Source: an uncultured Polaromonas sp.
Lineage (GTDB): Bacteria; Pseudomonadota; Gammaproteobacteria; Burkholderiales; Burkholderiaceae
Reading direction: 5' to 3'
NCBI GenBank assembly: GCA_946479075.1
Contig: CAMLDT010000169.1
Coordinates: 1-7,566, forward strand
Length of the DNA stretch: 7,566 nt
Numbering within the stretch: the stretch's first letter is position 1; every line of letters starts with the position of its first letter. Below are positions 1 through 5,736 of the stretch, piece by piece. The notes beneath the pieces are model-generated. The model made no database searches. It was not told the origin of the DNA and saw only the letters and a program-made list of their open reading frames with translations. The translations under genes and the position numbers were made by a program.

Positions 1-986
1 CGGTCCAGCAAGTTGTTGCGAGCTGCATCATAAGCGCGATTCAGGGCCCGCTCGAAAGCAAAGGCGTCGGCCGATCCATGGCTCTTGAAGACCAGGCCAC
101 GCAGGCCCAAAAGGGCGGCGCCGTTGTAGCGACGATGATCTACGCGATTTTTAAATGCAGATAACACTGGATAAGCAACGATAGCAGCCATTTTGGTGAA
201 AATATTCTTGGAAAACTCCGCCTTGATGAAGCCACCGATCATGCTAGCCAAGCCCTCGCTGGCTTTCAGAGCCACATTGCCGACAAATCCATCACACACC
301 ACGATATCTACAGCGCCCTTGAAAATATCGTTGCCCTCGACGTTGCCGCAAAAATTCAAATCGCCACTTTTCGCGGCAGATCGCAGCAATTCACCGGCTT
401 TTTTGATGACTTCGCTACCTTTAATCGCTTCTTCACCAATATTCAGCAAGCCAACCGTGGGGTGGGGCTTGTCCGCGATGGCAGAAACCAGGGCAGAACC
501 CATCACGGCAAACTGGAACAGGTGATCCTCGGTGCAGTCGATATTGGCGCCCAGGTCCAGCACCGTGGTGGCGCCGCCGGCTGCGTTGGGCAACTGGGTG
601 GCAATGGCCGGACGGTCAATACCTTCCAGCGTCTTGAGGACATAACGCGCAATCGCCATCAACGCACCGGTGTTGCCGGCCGACACCGCGGCTTGGGCCA
701 CGCCCTCCTTGACCTGCACGATGGCCACGCGCATGGACGAGTCTTTTTTGCGGCGCAGGGCGACTTCGACCGGATCGTCCATGGTGACGACTTCCGTGGC
801 CGTGACAAGCTGGCAATGGGGATGTGACTGGATGCGGGAAAACTGCGCTTGCGTCGCCAGCACCTCGGGCTGGCCGACCAGCACGATGCCGGCTTCCGGG
901 TGCTTGTCCAGGAAAGCCAGACAGGCCGGCAAGGTGACGGACGGACCGAAATCGCCGCCCATGGCATCGACAGCTATCCTGATCAT
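1..986 (-). CDS. plsX: Phosphate acyltransferase PlsX (C-terminus cut by window edge)
   Basis: PlsX converts acyl-ACP plus phosphate into acyl-phosphate, the donor for PlsY, at the start of phospholipid synthesis; it is a cytosolic, membrane-associated enzyme. The start ATG at 984-986 gives [17 protein letters not shown], the typical PlsX N-terminus with the AVDAMGGD motif. Further family blocks are [10 protein letters not shown], the region ending in [11 protein letters not shown], the GANIDC segment after LLDLG, NIGEE, and [12 protein letters not shown] read the frame codon by codon over most of its length and saw no break; 328 codons are visible, so only about 10-25 residues should be missing on the left. 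There is no good Shine-Dalgarno in front of the ATG, and a terminator-like hairpin (1020-1053) separates it from rpmF. fabH is expected next, outside the window. GC is lower around 121-360 than in the rest of the gene. Confidence 0.96.
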   Translation of the reverse strand, partial: MIRIAVDAMGGDFGPSVTLPACLAFLDKHPEAGIVLVGQPEVLATQAQFSRIQSHPHCQLVTATEVVTMDDPVEVALRRKKDSSMRVAIVQVKEGVAQAAVSAGNTGALMAIARYVLKTLEGIDRPAIATQLPNAAGGATTVLDLGANIDCTEDHLFQFAVMGSALVSAIADKPHPTVGLLNIGEEAIKGSEVIKKAGELLRSAAKSGDLNFCGNVEGNDIFKGAVDIVVCDGFVGNVALKASEGLASMIGGFIKAEFSKNIFTKMAAIVAYPVLSAFKNRVDHRRYNGAALLGLRGLVFKSHGSADAFAFERALNRAYDAARNNLLD

Positions 987-1019
987 GGCAGGACCGGTGC
1001 AGTCAGAAAATGGGAATTC

Positions 1020-1053
1020 AACAAAACAAAGGCCCGCAGGGTGAGTGCGGGCC
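1020..1053 (-). terminator. Terminator-like hairpin between rpmF and plsX
   Basis: Read on the minus strand, an 8-bp perfect stem GGCCCGCA/TGCGGGCC (arms 1046-1053 and 1031-1038, 7-base loop) is followed directly by TTTGTTTTGTT. That is the form of an intrinsic terminator. It lies 18 bases after the rpmF stop and about 34 bases before the plsX start. Since rpmF and plsX are usually co-transcribed, it is probably a partial terminator or attenuator that lowers plsX relative to L32, or a processing-stable 3' end for rpmF mRNA. That role is inferred. Confidence 0.7.
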
Positions 1054-1071
1054 AGTTCTTGAGGCGTGAAT

Positions 1072-1254
1072 TTACGCTTCGGATTTGGTTTTCAGCACCT
1101 TGCGGCCACGGTAAAAACCGGTGGGGCTGATGTGGTGGCGCAGGTGGATTTCACCGGTGGTGGATTCCACGGCGATACCTGGCACGGTGAGTGCGTTGTG
1201 CGCACGGTGCATGCCGCGCTTGGAAGGTGATTTTTTGTTCTGCTGGACGGCCAT
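1072..1254 (-). CDS. rpmF: 50S ribosomal protein L32
   Basis: Encodes a 60-residue basic protein of the large ribosomal subunit. It begins [20 protein letters not shown] and contains [10 protein letters not shown] and GFYRGRKV, matching the E. coli L32 pattern closely (MAVQQNK, SKRGMRRSH, HLRHHI, YYRGRKV). It has no cysteines, so it is the zinc-free form of L32. The start at 1254 is fixed by homology and by AGGAG six bases upstream (1261-1265 on the plus strand); the open frame runs further upstream, but that part is not L32-like. It sits between yceD and plsX, the conserved yceD-rpmF-plsX-fabH order. A probable promoter lies at 1330-1358, so it may be transcribed both on its own and from yceD. 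Confidence 0.98.
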   Translation of the reverse strand: MAVQQNKKSPSKRGMHRAHNALTVPGIAVESTTGEIHLRHHISPTGFYRGRKVLKTKSEA

Positions 1255-1329
1255 GATCCGCTCCTGAGGGGGTATAGGGTTGGTAAATTGCGACCTGAAC
1301 CCGTGAGCTGGCCCGGCGCGAAGCCTTTG

Positions 1330-1358
1330 ATTATAGCGCGATCCGGCCAGCCGTTCCA
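1330..1358 (-). promoter_or_regulatory. Probable sigma-70 promoter for rpmF
   Basis: On the minus strand there is a perfect -10 TATAAT (1330-1335). At 17-bp spacing it is preceded by a poor -35, TGGAAC (1353-1358, 3 of 6 matches). Transcription would start near 1323, giving a leader of about 70 bases before the rpmF ATG. A perfect TATAAT in the GC-rich 172-base yceD-rpmF gap is unlikely by chance, and a ribosomal protein gene is a fitting target. No other coding feature is visible in this gap. Confidence 0.55.
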
Positions 1359-1426
1359 GTCCTGCCGGGCATCCTCTCCGCGGGGCACGGAGCGGCCCCA
1401 GGATAGCCGCGTGATGGGCTTTGTTC

Positions 1427-1978
1427 TCAGCCAGGCTTTTTGAGCTGCGCCAGGGCCGCAAACGGATGCGGTTTGGCCTCCGCCTCGCCATCCGGTGGCG
1501 CCAGCTCAGCCTCACCGGCACTGAACACCGGCGCTTCCGGGCAGGTTTCGTGCATGGGAACCAGCGGCAAGGCCATCAGCAACTCATCCTCGACCACCGC
1601 CAGCAGGTCGAACTGCGGCTCCATGACCAGCAGATCCTCCTCGGACTCGTCGTCCTCGGCCATGGCGATGTCTTCATCGGCCACAAAGCGGTACCACTGG
1701 TCGATCTCCAGAGGGGTCAGGACCGCCCCCATGCAACGCTGGCAGGTCAGTGGCAACCGGCTGGTGGCCTGCAGATGCAGCCAGACCTCATCCTCCGCAC
1801 CGGCGCGTGCGCGCAGCTCGCCGCGGGCGCGCCACTCGATGGTCAAATCGGGCTGCAGCCCTTGTACCTCCTGGGCCAGGCGCTCCATATTTTGTAGCGG
1901 CGTCCGCTCGACCAGCGGCTCACCGGCCTGGGCAAAAGCCCGCATGTTGAGACGGCGGGCATTCAGGTTTTTCGACAT
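1427..1978 (-). CDS. yceD: YceD / DUF177 family protein (23S rRNA accumulation protein)
   Basis: A 183-residue DUF177 protein. Family members are linked to 23S rRNA accumulation and ribosome assembly and are nearly always encoded next to rpmF, as here; the molecular role is not settled. The N-terminus [19 protein letters not shown] fits Burkholderiales members. The central signature is LTCQRCMG with Cys79 and Cys82, followed by an acidic stretch (about 101-116, rich in D and E) and the [20 protein letters not shown] block with HETC (Cys146). The three cysteines could bind metal, which is inference. The frame stays open upstream to 2569, but that part is antisense to maf and does not look like DUF177, so I start at 1978. 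There is no clear Shine-Dalgarno. The start lies only 26 bases from the divergent maf start. Confidence 0.93.
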   Translation of the reverse strand: MSKNLNARRLNMRAFAQAGEPLVERTPLQNMERLAQEVQGLQPDLTIEWRARGELRARAGAEDEVWLHLQATSRLPLTCQRCMGAVLTPLEIDQWYRFVADEDIAMAEDDESEEDLLVMEPQFDLLAVVEDELLMALPLVPMHETCPEAPVFSAGEAELAPPDGEAEAKPHPFAALAQLKKPG

Positions 1979-2004
1979 GACAGGCAGTGTAAGAGAATCA
2001 GCGC

Positions 2005-2655
2005 ATGAGCCCTTCCCCTGCCGACCTTTCCCGCACCGCCTTCCCCGAATCGACCGGCCGCGCGCTGATTCTGGGTTCGACCTCGCGCTACCGCCGTGAA
2101 TTGCTGTCCCGCCTGGCCGTTCCTTTTGACGTGGTTTCGCCCGATGTGGACGAAACGCCACAGCCCGGGGAAGCGCCGGCCGATCTGGCGCTGCGCCTGG
2201 CGCTGGCCAAAGCCCGCGCAGTGGCCACCAACTTCCCCCGCGCCGTGGTGATTGGTTCCGACCAGGTCGCCGACCTCCACGGCCTGCCGCTGGGCAAACC
2301 CGGCACGCATGAACGCGCGGTCGCCCAGTTGCGCCAAATGCGCGGCCAAACCGTTGTATTTCAGACCGCTGTCGCGGTGGTCTGCGTGGACAGCGGCTTC
2401 GAGCAGGCCGAACTGGCGGCAGTGAGGGTTCAATTTCGTGCGCTGAGCGACGCCGAGATCGAGAACTACCTGCGCACCGAGCAGCCCTATGACTGCGCCG
2501 GCAGCGCCAAAAGCGAAGGGCTGGGCATTGCCCTGCTGGAGGCCATCCACAGCGACGACCCGACCGCACTGGTTGGCCTGCCGCTGATACGCACTTGCCG
2601 CATGATCCGAGCAGCGGGCATCACGCTGCTGGCCATGCCCGGAGCCCGGACATGA
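2005..2655 (+). CDS. yceF: Maf-family nucleotide pyrophosphatase, YceF type (7-methyl-GTP pyrophosphatase)
   Basis: A 216-residue cytosolic enzyme that hydrolyses non-canonical nucleoside triphosphates to monophosphate and pyrophosphate, acting as a house-cleaning enzyme. The Maf P-loop-like motif is ILGSTSRYRRELL (22-34), followed by PDVDETP (46-52), the catalytic GSDQV with Asp86, and the CAGSAKSEGLGI block (164-175) ending in LVGLPL (189-194). The pattern DVDETP plus GSDQV plus AGS.KSEG matches E. coli YceF (m7GTP-preferring) better than the dTTP/UTP-type YhdE, so I infer m7GTP preference. The first 17 residues precede the conserved core and are of doubtful length, but no better start is visible; a weak AAGAGA lies upstream. 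The stop overlaps the next gene's start (ATGA at 2652-2655), so the two are translationally coupled. Confidence 0.94.
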   Translation: MSPSPADLSRTAFPESTGRALILGSTSRYRRELLSRLAVPFDVVSPDVDETPQPGEAPADLALRLALAKARAVATNFPRAVVIGSDQVADLHGLPLGKPGTHERAVAQLRQMRGQTVVFQTAVAVVCVDSGFEQAELAAVRVQFRALSDAEIENYLRTEQPYDCAGSAKSEGLGIALLEAIHSDDPTALVGLPLIRTCRMIRAAGITLLAMPGART

Positions 2656-3419
2656 ATGCGGCCACCCAAGGCCGGCTCTACCTGGTTCCGGCACCGCTGG
2701 ACTTCGGCTGCGAGGTGCTGGCGCCGCTGCAGGAGGTGATCCCGCTGGGCACGCTGCAGATCGCGGCCAGCCTGCCCTGCTGGATTTGCGAAAACGCCAA
2801 AAGTACCCGCGCCTACCTCAAACGCGTCGGCGAGGTGCAGCCGCTGCTGCAGCCGGTGCAGGCACTGCAGATCACCGAGCTGCCGCGCGAGGTGCATAAA
2901 AAAGGCGATCACGGCGGCGGCTTTGACGCCAGACCGCTGCTCAAGGCGGCGCTGGAAGGCCGCGACATCGGCCTCGTCAGCGAAGCCGGCATGCCGGCGA
3001 TTGCCGACCCGGGCTCTTCGGTGGTGCGGGCAGCGCATGAGCTGGGCCTGCAGGTCCTGCCGCTGGCCGGACCGATGTCGCTGATGCTGGCCCTCGCCGC
3101 CAGCGGCCTGAACGGGCAAAACTTTGCGTTTGTCGGTTATTTGCCGCAAGACGCGGGCGAACGCAGCCAGCGCATCCGTGAACTTGAATCACTGGCCCTG
3201 AGAACCGGACAGACGCAGATTTTTATCGAGACGCCCTACCGCAACACGGCCTTGCTGCAGGCCTTGCTGCAAACACTGCAGGCCGCCACCCGGCTGGCGC
3301 TGAGCTGCGGCCTGAGCCTGCCGACCGGCTGGTCGCACAGCGCGCCTGTCAGTGCCTGGAAACGCGACAAACCCGCCGCGCCGCTGGCCTTGCCCACTGT
3401 GTTTTGCATCGGCCGCTGA
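2652..3419 (+). CDS. RsmI-like SAM-dependent methyltransferase (tetrapyrrole methylase fold)
   Basis: A 255-residue protein of the SAM-dependent tetrapyrrole methylase superfamily, in the uncharacterised branch near RsmI, the 16S rRNA C1402 2'-O-methyltransferase. Visible blocks are LYLVPAPLDFG (9-19), GLVSEAGMPAIADPGSSVVR (107-126, equivalent to the RsmI segment VSDAGTP.I.DPG), VLPLAGP (135-141), SGLNGQNFAFVGYLP (151-165) and IFIETPYRN (190-198). It departs from true RsmI: the N-terminal TPIGNL loop reads PAPLDFG, the EDTR motif is replaced by ENAKSTRAYL, and the protein is shorter at the C-terminus. Burkholderiales normally carry a genuine rsmI elsewhere, so this is probably a paralogue with another target. 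I chose the ATG at 2652 for the ATGA overlap with maf, the GGAG just upstream, and the homology start; an in-frame ATG at 2595 lies inside maf. Confidence 0.88.
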   Translation: MNAATQGRLYLVPAPLDFGCEVLAPLQEVIPLGTLQIAASLPCWICENAKSTRAYLKRVGEVQPLLQPVQALQITELPREVHKKGDHGGGFDARPLLKAALEGRDIGLVSEAGMPAIADPGSSVVRAAHELGLQVLPLAGPMSLMLALAASGLNGQNFAFVGYLPQDAGERSQRIRELESLALRTGQTQIFIETPYRNTALLQALLQTLQAATRLALSCGLSLPTGWSHSAPVSAWKRDKPAAPLALPTVFCIGR

Positions 3420-3435
3420 ACCCGGCTCCGGCCGC

Positions 3436-3461
3436 AAAAAAGCCCGCATGCAGCGGGCTTT
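3436..3461. terminator. Bidirectional intrinsic terminator between convergent genes
   Basis: A perfect stem AAAGCCCGC/GCGGGCTTT (3439-3447 and 3453-3461) closes on the five-base loop ATGCA. On the minus strand the hairpin runs into six T (complement of 3436-3441), a strong terminator for the sppA transcript 19 bases after its stop. On the plus strand only TTTCT follows, so termination for the methyltransferase transcript is weaker. Its position between two converging stop codons fits shared use. Confidence 0.85.
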
Positions 3462-3479
3462 CTGAAGCGCTGGACGGGC

Positions 3480-4535
3480 TCAGCGAATGGCGGGGATCGC
3501 CTTCAGGCTGCGTATTGCGCCATCCCCAATCGCCGCGCCGAAACGTTTGGCCAGTTTCTCCGCAACGTTTTCACGGCGTGTGTAGTCAATGATTTCCTCG
3601 GTCTTGACGACCTCGCGCGCGACGTATTCAAGCGAGCCGAGCTTGTCGGCCAAACCCAGCTCGATCGCCTGCTGGCCGGTCCAGAACAGGCCGCTGAACA
3701 TCTCGGGGGTTTCCTTCAGGCGCTTGCCACGGCCGGTCTTGACGGCGTTGATGAACTGCTGGTGGATCTGGTTCAGCATGGTCTGCGCGTAAGCGCGTTG
3801 CTGTTCGGTCTGCGGACTGAACGGATCGAGAAAGCCCTTGTTTTCGCCGGCCGTCAGCAGGCGGCGCTCGACGCCGACCTTGTCCATCAAGCCGGTGAAG
3901 CCAAACCCGTCCATCAGGACGCCTATGCTGCCGACAATGCTGGCCTTGTCGACAAAAATCCGGTCCGCCGAGGCCGCCACGTAATAGGCGGCGGAGGCGC
4001 AGGTCTCCTCGACCACGGCATACACCGGTTTTTTATGTTTGGCCTTGAGGCGCATGATCTCGTCGTTCATCATGCCGGCCTGCACCGGGCTGCCGCCGGG
4101 CGAATTGATCAGCAGCACCACCGCCTGGGCGCCCTCGTCTTCGAAAGCCGCTCGCAGCGCGGCATTGACAAATTCGGCACTGGCATCGGCGCCGGCGGCG
4201 ATCTCGCCCTTGATCTCGACCACCGCCGTGTGTGGCGTGCTGACACTGGTCGTGGCGCTGCGGTGCATGGCAAACCAGATCAGGAACACAAAAAACGCCA
4301 GCCAGGACAGGCGGACAAAGGTTTTCCAGCGGCGCGTGGCTTTTTGCTCGTTGAGAGCGGCAAAGGCCAGCTTTTCCAGCGTGGCCCGCTCCCAGCCAGG
4401 GTTCAAGCCGGCTTCTGCGCGGCGCCGATCCGCTATGGTTTCAGGAGCTGCTGACGCATATCCGGCGGGGGCTGGAGCCCGATTTGGATCGTAATTCGGG
4501 TCGTCGAACGGCTCGTTGCGGTTGGAATCATTCAT
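3480..4535 (-). CDS. sppA: S49 family signal-peptide peptidase, short SppA type
   Basis: A 351-residue membrane serine protease of MEROPS family S49, thought to degrade leftover signal peptides and take part in membrane protein quality control. The N-terminal 70 residues are polar (Asn/Asp/Pro-rich, then basic). One membrane segment follows at about 74-90 (FVRLSWLAFFVFLIWFAM), acting as an uncleaved anchor with the protease domain outside the inner membrane. The domain starts near VVEIKGEI (105-112), then LLINSPGGSP (141-150), with the nucleophile Ser181 in ETCASAAYYVA, VGSIGVLMDGFG (201-212) and the general base Lys233 in AGENKGFLDPFSP. The 52-residue Ser-Lys spacing equals that recalled for the Bacillus SppA dyad. 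Around the nucleophile, alanines replace the usual Gly-Gly (SAAYY versus SGGYY). It is the last gene of the rluC operon, 20 bases after the Rieske gene. Confidence 0.94.
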   Translation of the reverse strand: MNDSNRNEPFDDPNYDPNRAPAPAGYASAAPETIADRRRAEAGLNPGWERATLEKLAFAALNEQKATRRWKTFVRLSWLAFFVFLIWFAMHRSATTSVSTPHTAVVEIKGEIAAGADASAEFVNAALRAAFEDEGAQAVVLLINSPGGSPVQAGMMNDEIMRLKAKHKKPVYAVVEETCASAAYYVAASADRIFVDKASIVGSIGVLMDGFGFTGLMDKVGVERRLLTAGENKGFLDPFSPQTEQQRAYAQTMLNQIHQQFINAVKTGRGKRLKETPEMFSGLFWTGQQAIELGLADKLGSLEYVAREVVKTEEIIDYTRRENVAEKLAKRFGAAIGDGAIRSLKAIPAIR

Positions 4536-4555
4536 GGCAGTAGTTTAGAACCCGA

Positions 4556-4924
4556 TCAGAAGTCGATGGGCTTCAATTTGTAGGAGGTATGCCAGAAAAC
4601 AAGTCCATCACGCTCCGAAAGATCTATTTTGACCAGCCCGCCATGGCAGGGGCCGCCGCTGCAGGCGCCGGTGTCCGGCCGGTAAGCCGCGCCGTGGCTG
4701 GCGCACAGCAGCCACTGGCCGCTGTCATCGAAAATGCGGTTCGGTTGCCAGTCCAGCTCCATCGCCACATGGGTGCAGCGGTTGAGGTAGGCGTGCGGCT
4801 GGCCTTCAAAGCGGATGGCAAAGGCCCGGCAGGTCTGGCCGGCGTAATTCACGTCAAACGGCACAGCGTCGCCGCCTTCGGCCAGTTCCGGGCCGCGGCA
4901 CAAGGGTACAGGCACTTCATCCAT
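4556..4924 (-). CDS. Small Rieske [2Fe-2S] ferredoxin-like protein
   Basis: A 122-residue soluble single-domain Rieske protein, presumed to carry electrons. The cluster ligands are visible: Cys50-Thr-His52, then 21 residues, then Cys74-Ala-Ser-His77-Gly, followed by YRPDTGACSGGPC. There is no signal peptide, membrane segment or catalytic oxygenase domain, so it is not a dioxygenase alpha subunit or a bc1 Rieske subunit; the partner is unknown. Two further cysteines (88 and 93) flank GG in the segment where many Rieske ferredoxins have GPA; they might form a disulfide or be neutral. I start at ATG 4924 (MDEVPVPLCRG) because the longer frame to 5047 only translates the repeat and spacer upstream. 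AGGTG sits 7 bases before this ATG. It lies between the HAD phosphatase and sppA, likely in one operon. Confidence 0.88.
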   Translation of the reverse strand: MDEVPVPLCRGPELAEGGDAVPFDVNYAGQTCRAFAIRFEGQPHAYLNRCTHVAMELDWQPNRIFDDSGQWLLCASHGAAYRPDTGACSGGPCHGGLVKIDLSERDGLVFWHTSYKLKPIDF

Positions 4925-4991
4925 CGGAAAGCACCTGACTCCGAAACGGGGGCGCAAACTCTTTATCAGCCGGGGCCGCGGAACCGGCTTT

Positions 4992-5060
4992 GCCGGGCCG
5001 CAGGCGCAGCGCCCCCCCGGGGGGCAGCGAAGTACACGCAGTGACAAGCGTGGGGGCCAT
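4992..5060. repeat. Probable dispersed GC-rich palindromic intergenic repeat
   Basis: This 69-base block lies between the HAD phosphatase stop and the Rieske start. It contains the 12-bp palindrome CCCCCCGGGGGG (5013-5024), a CACGC/GCGTG stem (5035-5039 and 5048-5052) and ends in GCGTGGGGGCCAT. A CCGGC-TTT-GCCGG hairpin (4984-4996) borders it. The arrangement GGCCCCCACGC ... CGCTGCCCCCCG...GGGGGGCGC, read on the minus strand, is one I recall as a frequent intergenic element in Comamonadaceae genomes. Only one copy is in this window, so its dispersed nature rests on memory, not on anything shown here. Confidence 0.6.
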
Positions 5061-5064
5061 ATCT

Positions 5065-5736
5065 TCAGCCATGCACCGCCAGCCAGTCGTTCAACTCGCC
5101 CACCGAATGGGCGACAAAGCGCGGCTTCAGCACCTCGAAGGCCGCAAACTCATGGGCGCCGTAACTGACCCCGATGCTGGCGCAGCCCGCGTTGACCGCC
5201 ATCTGCAAGTCGTGCGTGGTGTCACCGATCATCAGGGTGCGCGCCGGCGTCACGCCGAACTGGTCCATCAGTTCGTGCAGCATGCGCGGATGCGGTTTGC
5301 CCGCCGTCTCATCCGCGGTGCGCGAAGCGTCAAAACGGCCCTTGAGCTCGACCGCCTGCAGCGCCTCGTCCAGGCCATGCCGGCTTTTGCCGGTGGCCAC
5401 CGCCAGTTTGTGGCCGCGGCCTTTCAGCGCCGCCAGCAGCGGCAACACGCCGTCGAACAGGCTGATGTCGTTCTGGTGGGCGATGTAGTGGTGACGGTAA
5501 CGCGCGCCAAGCTCGGGGTATTTGCTCTCGGGCACATCCGGCGCGGCATGGGCCAGCGCCTGCATCAGCCCCAGCCCGATCACATAACCGGCGGCCTCGT
5601 CGGTGGGCACGGTGCCGCCCACGTCGCGCACCGCCGCCTGGATGCAGCGCACGATGATCCGGGTGGAATCGAACAGCGTGCCGTCCCAGTCGAAGGCGAT
5701 CAGGTCAAAGTTCAGCGGCGTGGAAGGAGACGGCAT
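5065..5736 (-). CDS. HAD-family phosphatase, phosphoglycolate phosphatase-like
   Basis: A 223-residue cytosolic HAD subfamily IA hydrolase. Motif I is DWDGTLFDST with nucleophile Asp16 and acid/base Asp18; an alpha-helical cap follows (about 25-95); motif II is VATGK with Thr115; motif III lysine is Lys147 in GKPHP; motif IV is IGDTTHD with Asp172 and Asp176, binding magnesium. It resembles Gph (2-phosphoglycolate phosphatase), but the substrate cannot be told from sequence; other small phosphate esters are possible, so I give no symbol. The ATG at 5736 leaves the usual short lead before motif I and overlaps the end of rluC by 32 bases; an in-frame ATG at 5784 would only lengthen the overlap. 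This gene regularly follows rluC in Burkholderiales. Confidence 0.9.
   Translation of the reverse strand: MPSPSTPLNFDLIAFDWDGTLFDSTRIIVRCIQAAVRDVGGTVPTDEAAGYVIGLGLMQALAHAAPDVPESKYPELGARYRHHYIAHQNDISLFDGVLPLLAALKGRGHKLAVATGKSRHGLDEALQAVELKGRFDASRTADETAGKPHPRMLHELMDQFGVTPARTLMIGDTTHDLQMAVNAGCASIGVSYGAHEFAAFEVLKPRFVAHSVGELNDWLAVHG

Noticed and set aside
462..827. Plus-strand 121-codon open frame opposite plsX
   Set aside because: Antisense to conserved PlsX segments including [10 protein letters not shown]; no supporting features.
1372..1400. CTCCG/CGGAG hairpin in the yceD-rpmF gap
   Set aside because: Only a 5-bp stem with no T-tract; not enough for a terminator.
1979..2569. Long minus-strand open frame continuing upstream of yceD (380 codons in all)
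   Set aside because: The portion above 1978 is antisense to maf, is Arg/Pro/Ser-rich without family features, and DUF177 proteins start at MSK near 1978.
2487..3149. 220-codon minus-strand open frame opposite maf and the methyltransferase
   Set aside because: Antisense to two well-supported genes; Gln/Arg-rich shadow translation.
3762..4454. 230-codon plus-strand open frame across sppA
   Set aside because: Fully antisense to a clear S49 peptidase; composition reflects GC-rich codons in another frame, with no ribosome site or motif.
4925..5047. N-terminal extension of the Rieske protein to 5047
   Set aside because: It translates the spacer and repeat (Cys/Pro/Arg-rich, not Rieske-like); ATG 4924 has a better ribosome site and a normal family length.
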